Assembly (NCBI GenBank): GCA_030673965.1
Contig: JAUTCN010000001.1
Location: 1 to 41,340, forward strand
Source of the DNA: Fusobacterium sp. JB019
GTDB lineage: Bacteria > Fusobacteriota > Fusobacteriia > Fusobacteriales > Fusobacteriaceae
Direction: 5' to 3'
DNA: 41,340 bases
Position 1 is the stretch's first letter, and the number at the start of each line of letters is the position of its first letter. Under the pieces are notes generated by a model. It did no database searches, had not been told where the DNA came from, and was given only the letters and a program-made list of their open reading frames with translations. Shown piece by piece: positions 16,830-25,885 of the stretch. The position numbers and the translations under genes were made by a program.

Positions 16830-18275
16830 ATGCATGAAGATAGATTAAAAGAAGAATGTGGCGTTTTTGGAATTTTTAATAACGATTCTACTGATTCAGG
16901 AAGAATTGCTTACTATGGTCTTTTTTCTCTTCAACATAGAGGACAAGAAAGCTGTGGTATTGCCGTAATGGATAATCAATTAGTTAAACAATATAAAGAT
17001 ATGGGATTAGTTCCTGATGTCTTTAATGATGAAATTTTAGATAAGTTAACTGGAAAGATTGCTATTGGACACGTTAGATATTCTACTGCTGGGGGAAGTA
17101 TTCGTCAAAATGCTCAACCTCTTGTTTCTAAATATTTAAAAGGTGCCTTAGGAATAAGTCATAACGGAAATCTAACTAATGCATATAAATTGAGAGCTAA
17201 ATTTGAAAGTGAAGGTTTCATCTTTCAAACCTCTATCGATTCAGAAGTTATCGCAAATATAATTGCTAGACAAAGAGTTATTAATCCTTCCATCGAAAAT
17301 GCTGTTAGTAAAATGATGGAAGTTGTTGAAGGATCTTATTCTTTAGTTGTAATGAGTCCTAAAAAATTAATTGGTTGTAGAGATCCTCATGGATTTAGAC
17401 CTTTAGTTCTTGGAAAATTAAATAATTCTTATGTTTTATCATCAGAGACTTGTTCTCTTGATGCTGTTGGAGCTAAATTTATAAGAGATATTGAACCAGG
17501 AGAGATTGTGGTTATTGATGAGAATGGAATTACTTCTATTAAAACTCATTGTAATAAATTTAAATCTTCTATATGTATTTTTGAATATATATATTTTGCT
17601 AGACCTGATACATATATTAATGGAATCAGTGTCTATGAAGCTAGAAAAAATATAGGTAGAGAATTAGCTAAAGAACATCCTATTGAGGGAGATATTGTTA
17701 TTGGAGTTCCTGATAGCGGAATAGCTGCTGCAATTGGATACGCTGAAGAAAGTAATATTCCTTATGGAATTGGACTTGTTAAAAATAAATATGTAGGTAG
17801 AACTTTTATTAGTCCTACACAAACAAAAAGAGAAAATGGTGTTAAAGTTAAATTAAATGTTTTAAAAGAAAGTGTTAAAGATAAGAAGGTAATTATTGTT
17901 GATGATTCTATTGTTAGAGGAACAACTATCAAGAGATTAGTTAAATTACTTAGAGAAGCAGGAGCAAAAGAAATTCATATGAGAATTAGTTCTCCTCCTT
18001 TCTTATGGCCATGTTATTATGGAACTGATATTCCTTCAAAGAAAGATTTAATTGCTTGTAAACACTCTGTAGATGAAATTGCAAAAATATCTAACTTAGA
18101 CAGTCTTGGATATTTATCATTAAATAAATTAAATATTATTACAAATTCTAACTGTAATTTCTGTGATGCTTGTTTCTCTGGAAACTACCCTGCAGAAATT
18201 CCAGATTATTTACCTGAGGAGGCCGAAAATAATGAAGTCGAAATACATAAATCCTTTAAATTCACGTTATGCTAG
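16830..18275 (+). CDS. purF: Amidophosphoribosyltransferase
   Basis: A 481-residue enzyme for the first committed step of purine synthesis (PRPP plus glutamine to phosphoribosylamine). Cys10 in EECGVFGIF is the glutaminase nucleophile after a short propeptide. GHVRYSTAGGS and LSHNGNLTN belong to the Ntn-type domain, and VIIVDDSIVRGTTIKRLV is the PRPP loop. Three spaced cysteines near the end (CNFCDAC) and another upstream are compatible with the 4Fe-4S type of PurF found in Bacillus. The C-terminus extends past the purB start, so the last 44 bases are read in two frames. Confidence 0.95.
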   Translation: MHEDRLKEECGVFGIFNNDSTDSGRIAYYGLFSLQHRGQESCGIAVMDNQLVKQYKDMGLVPDVFNDEILDKLTGKIAIGHVRYSTAGGSIRQNAQPLVSKYLKGALGISHNGNLTNAYKLRAKFESEGFIFQTSIDSEVIANIIARQRVINPSIENAVSKMMEVVEGSYSLVVMSPKKLIGCRDPHGFRPLVLGKLNNSYVLSSETCSLDAVGAKFIRDIEPGEIVVIDENGITSIKTHCNKFKSSICIFEYIYFARPDTYINGISVYEARKNIGRELAKEHPIEGDIVIGVPDSGIAAAIGYAEESNIPYGIGLVKNKYVGRTFISPTQTKRENGVKVKLNVLKESVKDKKVIIVDDSIVRGTTIKRLVKLLREAGAKEIHMRISSPPFLWPCYYGTDIPSKKDLIACKHSVDEIAKISNLDSLGYLSLNKLNIITNSNCNFCDACFSGNYPAEIPDYLPEEAENNEVEIHKSFKFTLC

Positions 18276-19665
18276 TAAAGAAATGAGTTATATTTTTTCT
18301 CAAGATAATAAATTTAAAACTTGGCGTAAATTGTGGATTGCTTTAGCCGAAACTGAAAAAGAACTAGGACTAAATATAACTGAAGAACAAATAAATGAAA
18401 TGAAAAAATATCAAGATGATATAAACTATGAAATTGCTGAAGCAAGAGAAAAAATAGTTAGACATGATGTTATGAGTCATGTTTTTGCTTTTGGATCTCA
18501 AGCGAAATCAGCTATGCCTATTATTCATCTTGGAGCAACAAGTTGCTATGTTGGGGATAATACTGATATAATTATTATGACTCAAGGATTAAGACTTATC
18601 AAAAAACAACTTATTAATGTTATTAATGAACTTTCTAAGTTTTGTTTAGAATATAAAGATCTTCCAACTTTAGGATTTACTCATTTTCAACCAGCTCAAA
18701 CAACAACTGTTGGTAAAAGGGCAACTCTTTGGTTACAAGATCTTTTAATGGATTTAGAAGATTTAGATTATCAACTATCTAAAGCAAAATTACTTGGATC
18801 AAAAGGAACTACTGGAACTCAAGCTAGTTTTTTAGAATTATTTGATGGTAATCATGAAAAAGTAAAAAAAATAGATCCTATTATTGCTAAAAAAATGGGA
18901 TTTGATTCTTATTTTGCTGTCTCTGGACAAACTTATCCTAGAAAATTAGATAGTCAAATTCTTAATATTCTAAGTAGTATTGCTCAATCATCTTTTAAAT
19001 TTAGTAATGATATTAGACTACTTCAACATTTAAAAGAAATTGAAGAACCTTTTGAAAAATCTCAAATCGGTTCTTCTGCTATGGCTTACAAAAGAAACCC
19101 TATGAGAAGTGAACGTATTGGTTCTCTTGCTCGTTATGTCATTGCAGATGCTATCAATCCAGCTATTACTGCTTCAACTCAATGGTTTGAAAGAACTCTA
19201 GATGATTCTGCAAATAAAAGAATTAGTGTTCCTGAAGCTTTTTTATGTGTTGATGCTATTTTAACTTTATATAGAAATATAGTTGATGGTCTTGTAGTTT
19301 ATCCTAAAGTTATTGAAAAACACTTAAATGCTGAGCTTCCATTCATGGCTACTGAAAATATAATGATGGATGCTGTTAAAGCTGGAGGAAATAGACAAGA
19401 ATTACATGAAAAAATAAGAATTCATTCAATGGCAGCTGGACGTGTTGTTAAGTCTGAAGGAAAACCTAATGATTTATTAGAAAGAATTGCTAATGATAAA
19501 TCTTTTGGTCTAACTTTTGAAGAATTATCTTCTATTATGGATGCTAAAAATTTTGTTGGAAGATCTCCTGAACAAACAGAAGAATTTATCAATGAAATTA
19601 TAAAACCTATTCTTGAAAAAAATATTGATTTAATAGATAATAATGCTAACGAAGTTAGAGTTTAA
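18232..19665 (+). CDS. purB: Adenylosuccinate lyase
   Basis: A 477-residue fumarase/aspartase-superfamily enzyme that releases fumarate from SAICAR and from adenylosuccinate. RHDVMSHVFAFG, HLGATSCYVGDNTD and THFQPAQTTTVGKR, then the flexible signature loop GSSAMAYKRNPMRSERI, are diagnostic. The frame is open from 18163, but GAGGAGG at 18216-18222 places the true start at the ATG 18232, inside the end of purF. Overlap by 44 bases implies translational coupling. Confidence 0.95.
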   Translation: MKSKYINPLNSRYASKEMSYIFSQDNKFKTWRKLWIALAETEKELGLNITEEQINEMKKYQDDINYEIAEAREKIVRHDVMSHVFAFGSQAKSAMPIIHLGATSCYVGDNTDIIIMTQGLRLIKKQLINVINELSKFCLEYKDLPTLGFTHFQPAQTTTVGKRATLWLQDLLMDLEDLDYQLSKAKLLGSKGTTGTQASFLELFDGNHEKVKKIDPIIAKKMGFDSYFAVSGQTYPRKLDSQILNILSSIAQSSFKFSNDIRLLQHLKEIEEPFEKSQIGSSAMAYKRNPMRSERIGSLARYVIADAINPAITASTQWFERTLDDSANKRISVPEAFLCVDAILTLYRNIVDGLVVYPKVIEKHLNAELPFMATENIMMDAVKAGGNRQELHEKIRIHSMAAGRVVKSEGKPNDLLERIANDKSFGLTFEELSSIMDAKNFVGRSPEQTEEFINEIIKPILEKNIDLIDNNANEVRV

Positions 19666-19737
19666 TTTAATAATTATATATAAATTTAATATTTATATAT
19701 TATCATAAAAAACAAATATTTTAGGAGGATTTTAATT

Positions 19738-21012
19738 ATGGTAAAAGCTATTGTAGGTGCATGTTGGGGAGACGAAGGAAAAGGGAAAATAACTGATATT
19801 CTTGCTACTAGTGCAGATATTGTTATTCGTTTTCAAGGAGGAAGTAACGCTGGTCATACAATTATAAATGATTATGGTAAGTTCGCTCTTCATCAAATGC
19901 CTAGTGGTGTTTTTAACAAAAATACAGTAAATATTATTGGGACTGGAGTTGCCTTTAATGTTCCTTATTTTGTAAAAGAAATGAATTATTTAAAAGAAAA
20001 TGGTGTTCCAACTCCAAAAATTTTAATTTCTGATAGGGTTCAACTTCTTATGCCTTATCATATTTTATTAGATTCTTATGAAGAAGCTCGTCTTGCAGAC
20101 AAACAATTCGGATCAACTAAATCTGGAATTGCTCCTTTCTATTCTGATAAATATGCTAAAATAGGAATTCAAATTTCTCATTTATTTGATGAAGAAGTTT
20201 TAAGAGATAGAATCAATAATGCTTGTGAAATTAAAAATGTTTTAATCAAACATTTATATAACAAACCTCTTCTTAATGCTGAAGAAATATTCAATGAAGT
20301 AATCCAATATAGAGATTTAGTTGCTCCTTATGTTGTAAATACTACTGAATATCTTCACAAAGCTGTTAAAGAAGGAAAAGAAATTTTACTTGAGGGTCAA
20401 TTAGGAGCTTTAAAAGATCCTGATCATGGAATTTTCCCTATGACTACTTCATCTTCTACTTTAGCAGGATTTGGAGCAATCGGTGCTTGTTTACCACCTC
20501 ACTCAATTAAAAAAGTTTATACAGTAGCAAAAGCTTACTCTTCAGCTGTAGGAGAAGGGGCATTTGTTAGTGAAATATTTGGAGATGAAGCTCAAGAGCT
20601 TCGTGTTCGTGGAGGAGACGCTGGAGAATTTGGAGCGACTACGGGAAGACCTAGAAGAATGGGATGGTTTGATTGTGTTGCTACTCGTTACGGATGTATA
20701 TTACAAGGTACAACTGATGTAGCTTTTACTGCTATTGATGTACTTAGCTATCTTGATGAAATCCCTGTATGTATTGGTTATGAAATTAATGGAGAAGTTA
20801 CTAGAGAATTCCCTGTAACATCTCTTTTAGAAAAAGCTAAACCTGTATATAAAGTTTTACCAGGATGGAAAACTGATATAAGAGGAATTAATAATTATGA
20901 TGAATTACCTGATAATGCTAAAAATTATGTTGAATTCATAGAAAAAGAATTAGGATTCCCTGTAACAATTGTTTCTAATGGTCCTAAGAGACATGAAATT
21001 ATGTATAGATAA
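19738..21012 (+). CDS. purA: Adenylosuccinate synthetase
   Basis: A 424-residue GTP-dependent enzyme joining aspartate to IMP, the first step of the AMP branch. ACWGDEGKGKITD is the GTP loop with the catalytic Asp, FQGGSNAGHTI follows, and the GEFGATTGRPRRMGWFD segment binds IMP. Its product is the substrate of the purB enzyme just upstream. It has its own AGGAGG after a 72-base AT-rich gap containing only a weak hairpin. Confidence 0.96.
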   Translation: MVKAIVGACWGDEGKGKITDILATSADIVIRFQGGSNAGHTIINDYGKFALHQMPSGVFNKNTVNIIGTGVAFNVPYFVKEMNYLKENGVPTPKILISDRVQLLMPYHILLDSYEEARLADKQFGSTKSGIAPFYSDKYAKIGIQISHLFDEEVLRDRINNACEIKNVLIKHLYNKPLLNAEEIFNEVIQYRDLVAPYVVNTTEYLHKAVKEGKEILLEGQLGALKDPDHGIFPMTTSSSTLAGFGAIGACLPPHSIKKVYTVAKAYSSAVGEGAFVSEIFGDEAQELRVRGGDAGEFGATTGRPRRMGWFDCVATRYGCILQGTTDVAFTAIDVLSYLDEIPVCIGYEINGEVTREFPVTSLLEKAKPVYKVLPGWKTDIRGINNYDELPDNAKNYVEFIEKELGFPVTIVSNGPKRHEIMYR

Positions 21013-21029
21013 TAAAATATTTATAATTG

Positions 21030-21061
21030 AAAACTTACACTAATTAGTGTAAGTTTTTTTT
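21030..21061 (+). terminator. Terminator of the pur cluster
   Basis: The palindrome AAACTTACAC/GTGTAAGTTT (21031-21056, with TAATTA in the centre) is followed by eight T. It ends the purC-purA unit. Confidence 0.9.
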
Positions 21062-21068
21062 ATCTATA

Positions 21069-21077
21069 TGGTATAAT
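21069..21077 (+). promoter_or_regulatory. Extended -10 element upstream of the MocR-type regulator
   Basis: TGGTATAAT is an extended -10 directly after the pur terminator and 35 bases before the start codon. The -35 would fall inside the terminator stem. No clear direct repeats, which MocR/PdxR regulators often bind, were found nearby. Confidence 0.5.
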
Positions 21078-21111
21078 TATAAGTGTGTTTGCTATTATTT
21101 AGGGAGGACTT

Positions 21112-22563
21112 ATGACAAAATTAGAGTTTCAATTTGATAAACAGTCTCATGAAAAATATTATATTCAACTATACAAAATATTTACTAATAAAATTTCATC
21201 TGGAGTTTTGAAAGCTGGCTCTAAAATGCCTTCTATCAGAAAAACAGCTTTAAATTTAAAAATTAATATCAATACTGTTCTCCAAGCCTATAACCTACTT
21301 GAACAAAATGGTTATATTGAAAAAATCCATGGAAAAGGATCTTATGTTAAAAAAATTTCTGATTTTTCTTTGGATCAAAAAGTAAAACCTCTACTTGATA
21401 GTTTTAAGCACGGCCAAATTATTAAAAATAAAATAATTAATTTTTCTAATGGAACTCCTCCTTCAGAATATTTTCCTGCTGCTATTTATCAAGATCTTTC
21501 AAATAGAATAATTAATACTTATCATGGAGATATATTTTCATACCAAGACGTACAAGGAGTTTTAAGTTTAAGAAAAGTTTTAGCTGATGATTTAGAAAAA
21601 GATGATATTTTTGTAAATCCAGAAGAAATTATTATCACTTCTGGAACTCAACAATCATTAGATATAATTCTAAAACTATTTAAAAATTCATCTAACCTAA
21701 CTGTTGGTCTTTCTGCTCCTACATATCCAAATGCATTAAATATTTTTTCAAACTCTTGTAATATTAAATCAATTGATTTAAAAAATGATGGATGGAACAT
21801 GGAAGAATTTGAAGAAATATTAAAACGAGAAAAAATAAAATTAGTTTATGAAGTTATTAATTTTCAAAATCCAACTGGTATTAAATGGAGCGACTCTAAA
21901 AAACAAAAACTATTAAAATTAGCTAAAAAATATGATTTCTATATAATTGAAGATGATAGTTTTTCAGAATTTTATTATACTGATAATCGTCCTTTTCCTC
22001 TAAAAAGTTTTGATCAAGTTGATCACGAAAGAGTTATATATATAAAAACATATTCTAAAAGTATTATGCCTGGTCTTGGATTAGCTTTGGTTATTCCTCC
22101 AAAAAAATTGATTGAAAAATCTATTTTCATAAAATATGGATTAGACACTAATACTTCTGGTTTAAATCAAAAAATACTAGAACTTTTTATTAAAGAACAA
22201 TATTTAGAAGAACATTTAACTTTTCTTAGACAAGAATTTAAAGAAAAATATTTATATATGATTAAACTCTTATCTGAAGTTCCTTATATCACTGTTTTAA
22301 ATATTCCTGAAGGAGGTTTTTTTATCTGGATATTACTTTCTCAACATATTAAAGGGGAACTTTTTTATGAAAAATGTAAAGAATCTAATCTTTCAATTCT
22401 TCCGGGAAATGTTTTTTATAATGATAAACTAAGCACTTATAAAATTCGTTTAACTTTTGTATCTGCTAATTTAAAAGAAATAAAAGAAGGAATTGAAACA
22501 ATTAAAAATATTCTTTTAACTTGTGCTCCACCTAAAAACAACAAATCTAAAATTATACTATAA
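21112..22563 (+). CDS. MocR/PdxR-type regulator: GntR HTH fused to aminotransferase class I domain
   Basis: A 483-residue protein. Residues 10-75 are a GntR winged helix (ISSGVLKAGSKMPSIRKTALNLKININTVLQAYNLLEQNGYIEKIHGKGSYV). The rest is a fold-type I aminotransferase domain: TSGTQQSLDIILK, YEVINFQNPTGIKWS, the PLP contact IIEDDSFSEFYY, and the PLP lysine in IKTYSKSIMPGLGLALV. MocR proteins sense PLP or amino-acid adducts and regulate vitamin B6, GABA or similar genes. A pyridoxal-type kinase two genes downstream makes a PdxR-like role in B6 salvage likely but unproven. Confidence 0.87.
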   Translation: MTKLEFQFDKQSHEKYYIQLYKIFTNKISSGVLKAGSKMPSIRKTALNLKININTVLQAYNLLEQNGYIEKIHGKGSYVKKISDFSLDQKVKPLLDSFKHGQIIKNKIINFSNGTPPSEYFPAAIYQDLSNRIINTYHGDIFSYQDVQGVLSLRKVLADDLEKDDIFVNPEEIIITSGTQQSLDIILKLFKNSSNLTVGLSAPTYPNALNIFSNSCNIKSIDLKNDGWNMEEFEEILKREKIKLVYEVINFQNPTGIKWSDSKKQKLLKLAKKYDFYIIEDDSFSEFYYTDNRPFPLKSFDQVDHERVIYIKTYSKSIMPGLGLALVIPPKKLIEKSIFIKYGLDTNTSGLNQKILELFIKEQYLEEHLTFLRQEFKEKYLYMIKLLSEVPYITVLNIPEGGFFIWILLSQHIKGELFYEKCKESNLSILPGNVFYNDKLSTYKIRLTFVSANLKEIKEGIETIKNILLTCAPPKNNKSKIIL

Positions 22564-22575
22564 AAGGAGAATAAT

Positions 22576-23502
22576 ATGGAAAAAATGAAATTTCTTTTCG
22601 GGCCTGTACCTTCAAGAAGACTTGGACGTTCTCTAGGAATTAGTCCTATACCTAAAAAAACTTGTAATTATTCTTGCATTTACTGTCAGTTGGGTAGAAC
22701 CAACAAAATGACTAATATAAGACAAGAATTTTTCAAAATTGAAAATATTTTAAATGAATTTAAAATATATTTAAAAGATTCTGATAAATTTGATATTATT
22801 ACTATTGTTGGAGAGGGTGAACCTACCCTATACTCTCAATTAGGAAATTTAATTTTAGAATTAAAAAAATTAACAGATAAACCAATTGCTGTTATTACAA
22901 ATGGAGCTCTGTTTTCAGACGAAAATGTATTCAAAGAATTACTTAATGCTGACTTTGTACTACCTTCATTAGATGCATATAATGAAGAACTTTCTAAAAA
23001 AATAGATAGACCCCATGGAAGTATCTCTTTTGAAAAAGAAATTAATGGTCTAATCAATTTTTCAAATACTTATAAAGGAAATTTATGGATAGAAATTATG
23101 TTAATTGATGGTTTTAATAGTGATAAAAATTCTATTTCAAATTTTAAAAAACTTTTAAGAAAAATAAAATATGATAGATTATATTTAAATACTCCTGTAA
23201 GACCACCTGCTGAAAATTTTGTTAAAACAGTCAGCAAATCCGTTATGGAGTATGCTTCTAAAGAACTTGGAGGAATTTCTATTGATATGCTTAGTTCTGG
23301 ATTTTTCTTTAGTGAAATTAAAGATTCAATTGAAGCTATTTTAAGTATTATAAGAAGACACCCTATGAATCAATTCGAATTAGAAAGTTTTCTTCAATCA
23401 AGAAAAATTAAAGATATTAGTAAATTTATAGAAAAAATAGAAGAAAATAATAAAGTTAACGTTATTAACTATAAAGGTATTAAAACCTATAGATTAAAAT
23501 AA
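22576..23502 (+). CDS. Radical SAM protein (COG0731-like)
   Basis: A 308-residue protein. The N-terminal FGPVPSRRLGRSLGISPIPKK is followed by CNYSCIYCQLG, the CxxxCxxC motif that binds the catalytic 4Fe-4S cluster. VGEGEPTLYSQLG is the SAM-contacting GGE-like motif. This signature belongs to a widespread radical SAM group of uncharacterised function, distantly related to the wybutosine enzyme family. The C-terminal part (MNQFELESFLQSRKIKDISKFIEK) looks helical and may be a small winged-helix-like domain. It lies 12 bases after the regulator and 16 before the kinase, so it shares their transcript; its substrate is unknown. Confidence 0.85.
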   Translation: MEKMKFLFGPVPSRRLGRSLGISPIPKKTCNYSCIYCQLGRTNKMTNIRQEFFKIENILNEFKIYLKDSDKFDIITIVGEGEPTLYSQLGNLILELKKLTDKPIAVITNGALFSDENVFKELLNADFVLPSLDAYNEELSKKIDRPHGSISFEKEINGLINFSNTYKGNLWIEIMLIDGFNSDKNSISNFKKLLRKIKYDRLYLNTPVRPPAENFVKTVSKSVMEYASKELGGISIDMLSSGFFFSEIKDSIEAILSIIRRHPMNQFELESFLQSRKIKDISKFIEKIEENNKVNVINYKGIKTYRLK

Positions 23503-23518
23503 AGATAAGGAGTTTTTG

Positions 23519-24412
23519 ATGGAAAAAATTATTAAAAAAGTTGCTGCAATACATGATTTATCTGGATTTGGAAGAGCTTCTTTAACGAGTATTATACCTA
23601 TTCTTTCTAATATGGGAATACAAGTTTGCCCTTTACCTACTGCAATACTCTCAACTCATACAGGAGGATTTAAAAATTTTAGTTTTATAGATTTAACTAA
23701 TAGTATGCCTAACTTTATTAATCATTGGAAAACTTTAGGTCTAGAATTTGATTGTATTTATTCTGGATTTTTAGGATCTTCTAAACAAATAGATATAGTT
23801 TCTGACTTTATTGATTTTTTTGGAAATAATGATAACTTAATTGTTGTTGACCCTGTTATGGGAGATGAAGGTAGTTTATATAATACAATGGAGAAAAATA
23901 TTGTATATAAAATGAGAAATTTAATACACAAAGCTGATATTATAACACCTAATTTTACAGAACTTTGCCTTTTACTAAATAAAGAATATAATTCTCTCAT
24001 TTCTGAAAAAGAAATAAAATCTTGGATTTTTGAATTAGCTAAGACCGGACCAAACATTATTATTGTAACTAGTGTACCTGAAGAAAAAAATTCTTTAGAA
24101 AAATTCTCTAATGTAATTGCGTATGATAAAAAGAATAATGTATTTTGGAAAACTACATGTAAATTTATACCTACCTCTTATCCTGGAACTGGAGATAGCT
24201 TTACAAGTGTTCTTATTGGAAGTTTATTACAAAAAGATAGCTTACCTATGGCTATTGATAAAGCAACTAATTTTATTAATCAATGTATTAGAGCTAGCTA
24301 TGGTTTTAAATATCCAAATAGGGAAGGTATTTTATTAGAAAAAATGTTACCTATATTAAATATGCCTCTTGTTAACAGTAACTATGAGCTTTTAGAAAAT
24401 GATTTAAAATAA
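23519..24412 (+). CDS. Pyridoxal/pyridoxamine kinase (PdxK/PdxY-like ribokinase fold)
   Basis: About 297 residues. KKVAAIHDLSGFGRASLTSIIPILSNMGIQVCPLPTAILSTHTGGF, then DCIYSGFLGS, VVDPVMGDEGSLYNT and DIITPNFTELCLLL are characteristic of pyridoxal/pyridoxamine kinases; PGTGDSFTSVLIGSLL carries the catalytic GTGD Asp. The enzyme phosphorylates B6 vitamers to the PLP pool. AAGGAG is properly spaced for the ATG at 23519; an in-frame TTG at 23516 is too close. Together with the MocR gene it suggests a B6-salvage operon. Confidence 0.87.
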   Translation: MEKIIKKVAAIHDLSGFGRASLTSIIPILSNMGIQVCPLPTAILSTHTGGFKNFSFIDLTNSMPNFINHWKTLGLEFDCIYSGFLGSSKQIDIVSDFIDFFGNNDNLIVVDPVMGDEGSLYNTMEKNIVYKMRNLIHKADIITPNFTELCLLLNKEYNSLISEKEIKSWIFELAKTGPNIIIVTSVPEEKNSLEKFSNVIAYDKKNNVFWKTTCKFIPTSYPGTGDSFTSVLIGSLLQKDSLPMAIDKATNFINQCIRASYGFKYPNREGILLEKMLPILNMPLVNSNYELLENDLK

Positions 24413-24444
24413 AAAAGGAGCTTCTTAAAGATGCCCCTTTTTTT
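24411..24444. terminator. Bidirectional terminator between the kinase gene and mgl
   Basis: AAAAAGGAGC pairs with GCCCCTTTTT (one mismatch) around an 11-base loop, with A-run on one side and T-run on the other. It can serve both the plus-strand kinase gene and the converging minus-strand mgl. Confidence 0.75.
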
Positions 24445-24469
24445 ATAAATTCATTTTTTGTAGGTCTTT

Positions 24470-25663
24470 TTATTTTACTTTTCCTAAAGCTTGCTCTAAA
24501 TCAGCAATTATATCTTCAACATTTTCTAATCCTAAAGATAATCTTACTAACCCTTCTGGAATTCCTGCTGCTGCTAGTTCTTCTTTAGTATAAGTCGAAT
24601 GAGTCATTGATGCTGGATGTTGAATTAAAGTTTCTGTATCTCCTAATGAAACAGCTAATCCAAACATTTCAACATTATTTAATAATGTTTTTCCTGCTTC
24701 AAATCCACCTGTTAATTCAAATGATAACATACCACCAAAATTTTTCATTTGTTTTTTTGCAATTTCATGTCCTTCATGAGATTCTAGTCCTGGATAATAT
24801 ACTTTTGAAATTTTAGGATGCGCTTCTAACCATTTTGCTACTGTCATTGCATTTTCACAATGTCTTTGCATTCTTACTTCAAATGTTTTTAATCCTCTTA
24901 CTATTAAATTTGCTTCTGCTGGTCCCAATACAGAACCTGTCATATCTTTAATTCCTACTAATTTTATTTGATTAATTACATCTTTTGGTCCCACTGCAAA
25001 ACCTGCAACTACGTCTCCATGTCCATTTATATATTTTGTTGCTGAATGAACGACTATATCTGCCCCTAAAGTTAGTGGATTTTGATTATATGGAGAAGCA
25101 AATGTATTATCTACTATTACACTTGTATATGGGTTTTCATGAGCTATTTTAGATAATGCTTCTATATCTGCTATTTTTAAATTGGGATTTGCTGGTGTTT
25201 CCAAATAAACTACTCTAGTATTTTCTTTCATAGCTGCCTTTACTGCATCTAAATCTCCTGTATTTAAAAATGTTACTTCGATTCCAAATCTAGTTAATCC
25301 ATGATTTAGTAATGCAAATGTACACCCATATAATGTTGTATCTGCTATTACATGATCTCCTGCTTTTAATAATGTCCATAAAGTTGAAGAGATTGCACCC
25401 ATTCCTGCTGCCATTCCTGCTGCTGCTTCTCCATGTTCTAAAGCTGCTACTTTTCTTTCTGCTAAGGCTACTGTAGGATTTCCTAATCTACTATAAATAT
25501 ACCCTTCTTCTTTTCCTGAAAATCTAGCTGCTCCTTGCTCTGTAGAATCAAATACAAAAGTAGATGTTTGAAATACAGGTGCCGATAAAGATCCAAATGG
25601 ATTTTTTTCATTTCCTGCATGAATTGCTATTGTTCCTATTCCTTTTCCTTTTAAATCGTGCAT
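24470..25663 (-). CDS. mgl: Methionine gamma-lyase
   Basis: A 397-residue PLP enzyme of the Cys/Met metabolism family that splits methionine into methanethiol, 2-oxobutyrate and ammonia. The PLP lysine is Lys210 in SATKYINGHGDVV; TSTFVFDS, YSRLGNPT and the tail HPASMTHSTYTKEE fit the family. Cys114 in LYGCTFALL occupies the position of Pseudomonas Cys116, the hallmark that separates methionine gamma-lyase from cystathionine enzymes. Volatile-sulfur production from methionine is a Fusobacterium trait. Codon use is even, suggesting high expression. It has its own promoter and two palindromic upstream sites. Confidence 0.93.
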   Translation of the reverse strand: MHDLKGKGIGTIAIHAGNEKNPFGSLSAPVFQTSTFVFDSTEQGAARFSGKEEGYIYSRLGNPTVALAERKVAALEHGEAAAGMAAGMGAISSTLWTLLKAGDHVIADTTLYGCTFALLNHGLTRFGIEVTFLNTGDLDAVKAAMKENTRVVYLETPANPNLKIADIEALSKIAHENPYTSVIVDNTFASPYNQNPLTLGADIVVHSATKYINGHGDVVAGFAVGPKDVINQIKLVGIKDMTGSVLGPAEANLIVRGLKTFEVRMQRHCENAMTVAKWLEAHPKISKVYYPGLESHEGHEIAKKQMKNFGGMLSFELTGGFEAGKTLLNNVEMFGLAVSLGDTETLIQHPASMTHSTYTKEELAAAGIPEGLVRLSLGLENVEDIIADLEQALGKVK

Positions 25664-25755
25664 TACAATTCCCCCTTATATTTTATTTATATTTAAATCT
25701 TTTTGATTGCATTTAAGACATTTTTGTCGTTTTTAGTTTTGCTTATCATAATTAA

Positions 25756-25784
25756 TTTATAATACTTTTTTGTTTTTTTGTCAA
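25756..25784 (-). promoter_or_regulatory. mgl promoter
   Basis: On the minus strand TTGACA (25784-25779), a 17-base spacer and TATAAA (25761-25756) form a near-consensus promoter. It predicts a leader of about 86 bases before the mgl start, with AAGGGGG as ribosome site. Confidence 0.75.
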
Positions 25785-25788
25785 ATCC

Positions 25789-25806
25789 AACTGTTATATA
25801 ACAGTT
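25789..25806. promoter_or_regulatory. Palindromic operator candidate 1 upstream of mgl
   Basis: AACTGTTATATAACAGTT is a perfect 18-bp palindrome, four bases upstream of the mgl -35. Its 12-bp core TGTTATATAACA recurs in the second site. The position near -48 would suit an activator, though a repressor is possible. Confidence 0.65.
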
Positions 25807-25852
25807 ATTATTTTAAGTTGTCTTTCCTTTATTTATAATCAATTATCCCACG

Positions 25853-25882
25853 TTAAATAAGTGTTATATAACACTTATTTAA
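25853..25882. promoter_or_regulatory. Palindromic operator candidate 2 upstream of mgl
   Basis: A perfect 30-bp palindrome (half-site TTAAATAAGTGTTAT) with the same TGTTATATAACA core as site 1. The two centres are 70 bp apart. No T-run follows on either strand, so it is not a terminator. Confidence 0.65.
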
Positions 25883-25885
25883 TAC

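Noticed and set aside
19666-19737. AT-only hairpin between purB and purA
   Set aside because: It has a bulge and only A-T pairs, with no T-run, and is within what chance would give in such AT-rich DNA.
25853-25882. The 30-bp palindrome as a terminator
   Set aside because: No T-run follows on either strand, and a true terminator lies four bases away for the minus-strand transcript.
25789-25882. The mgl palindromes as Rex operators
   Set aside because: Rex sites are TTGTGA/TTGTTA half-sites with about six bases between them; here the halves are separated by only two bases.
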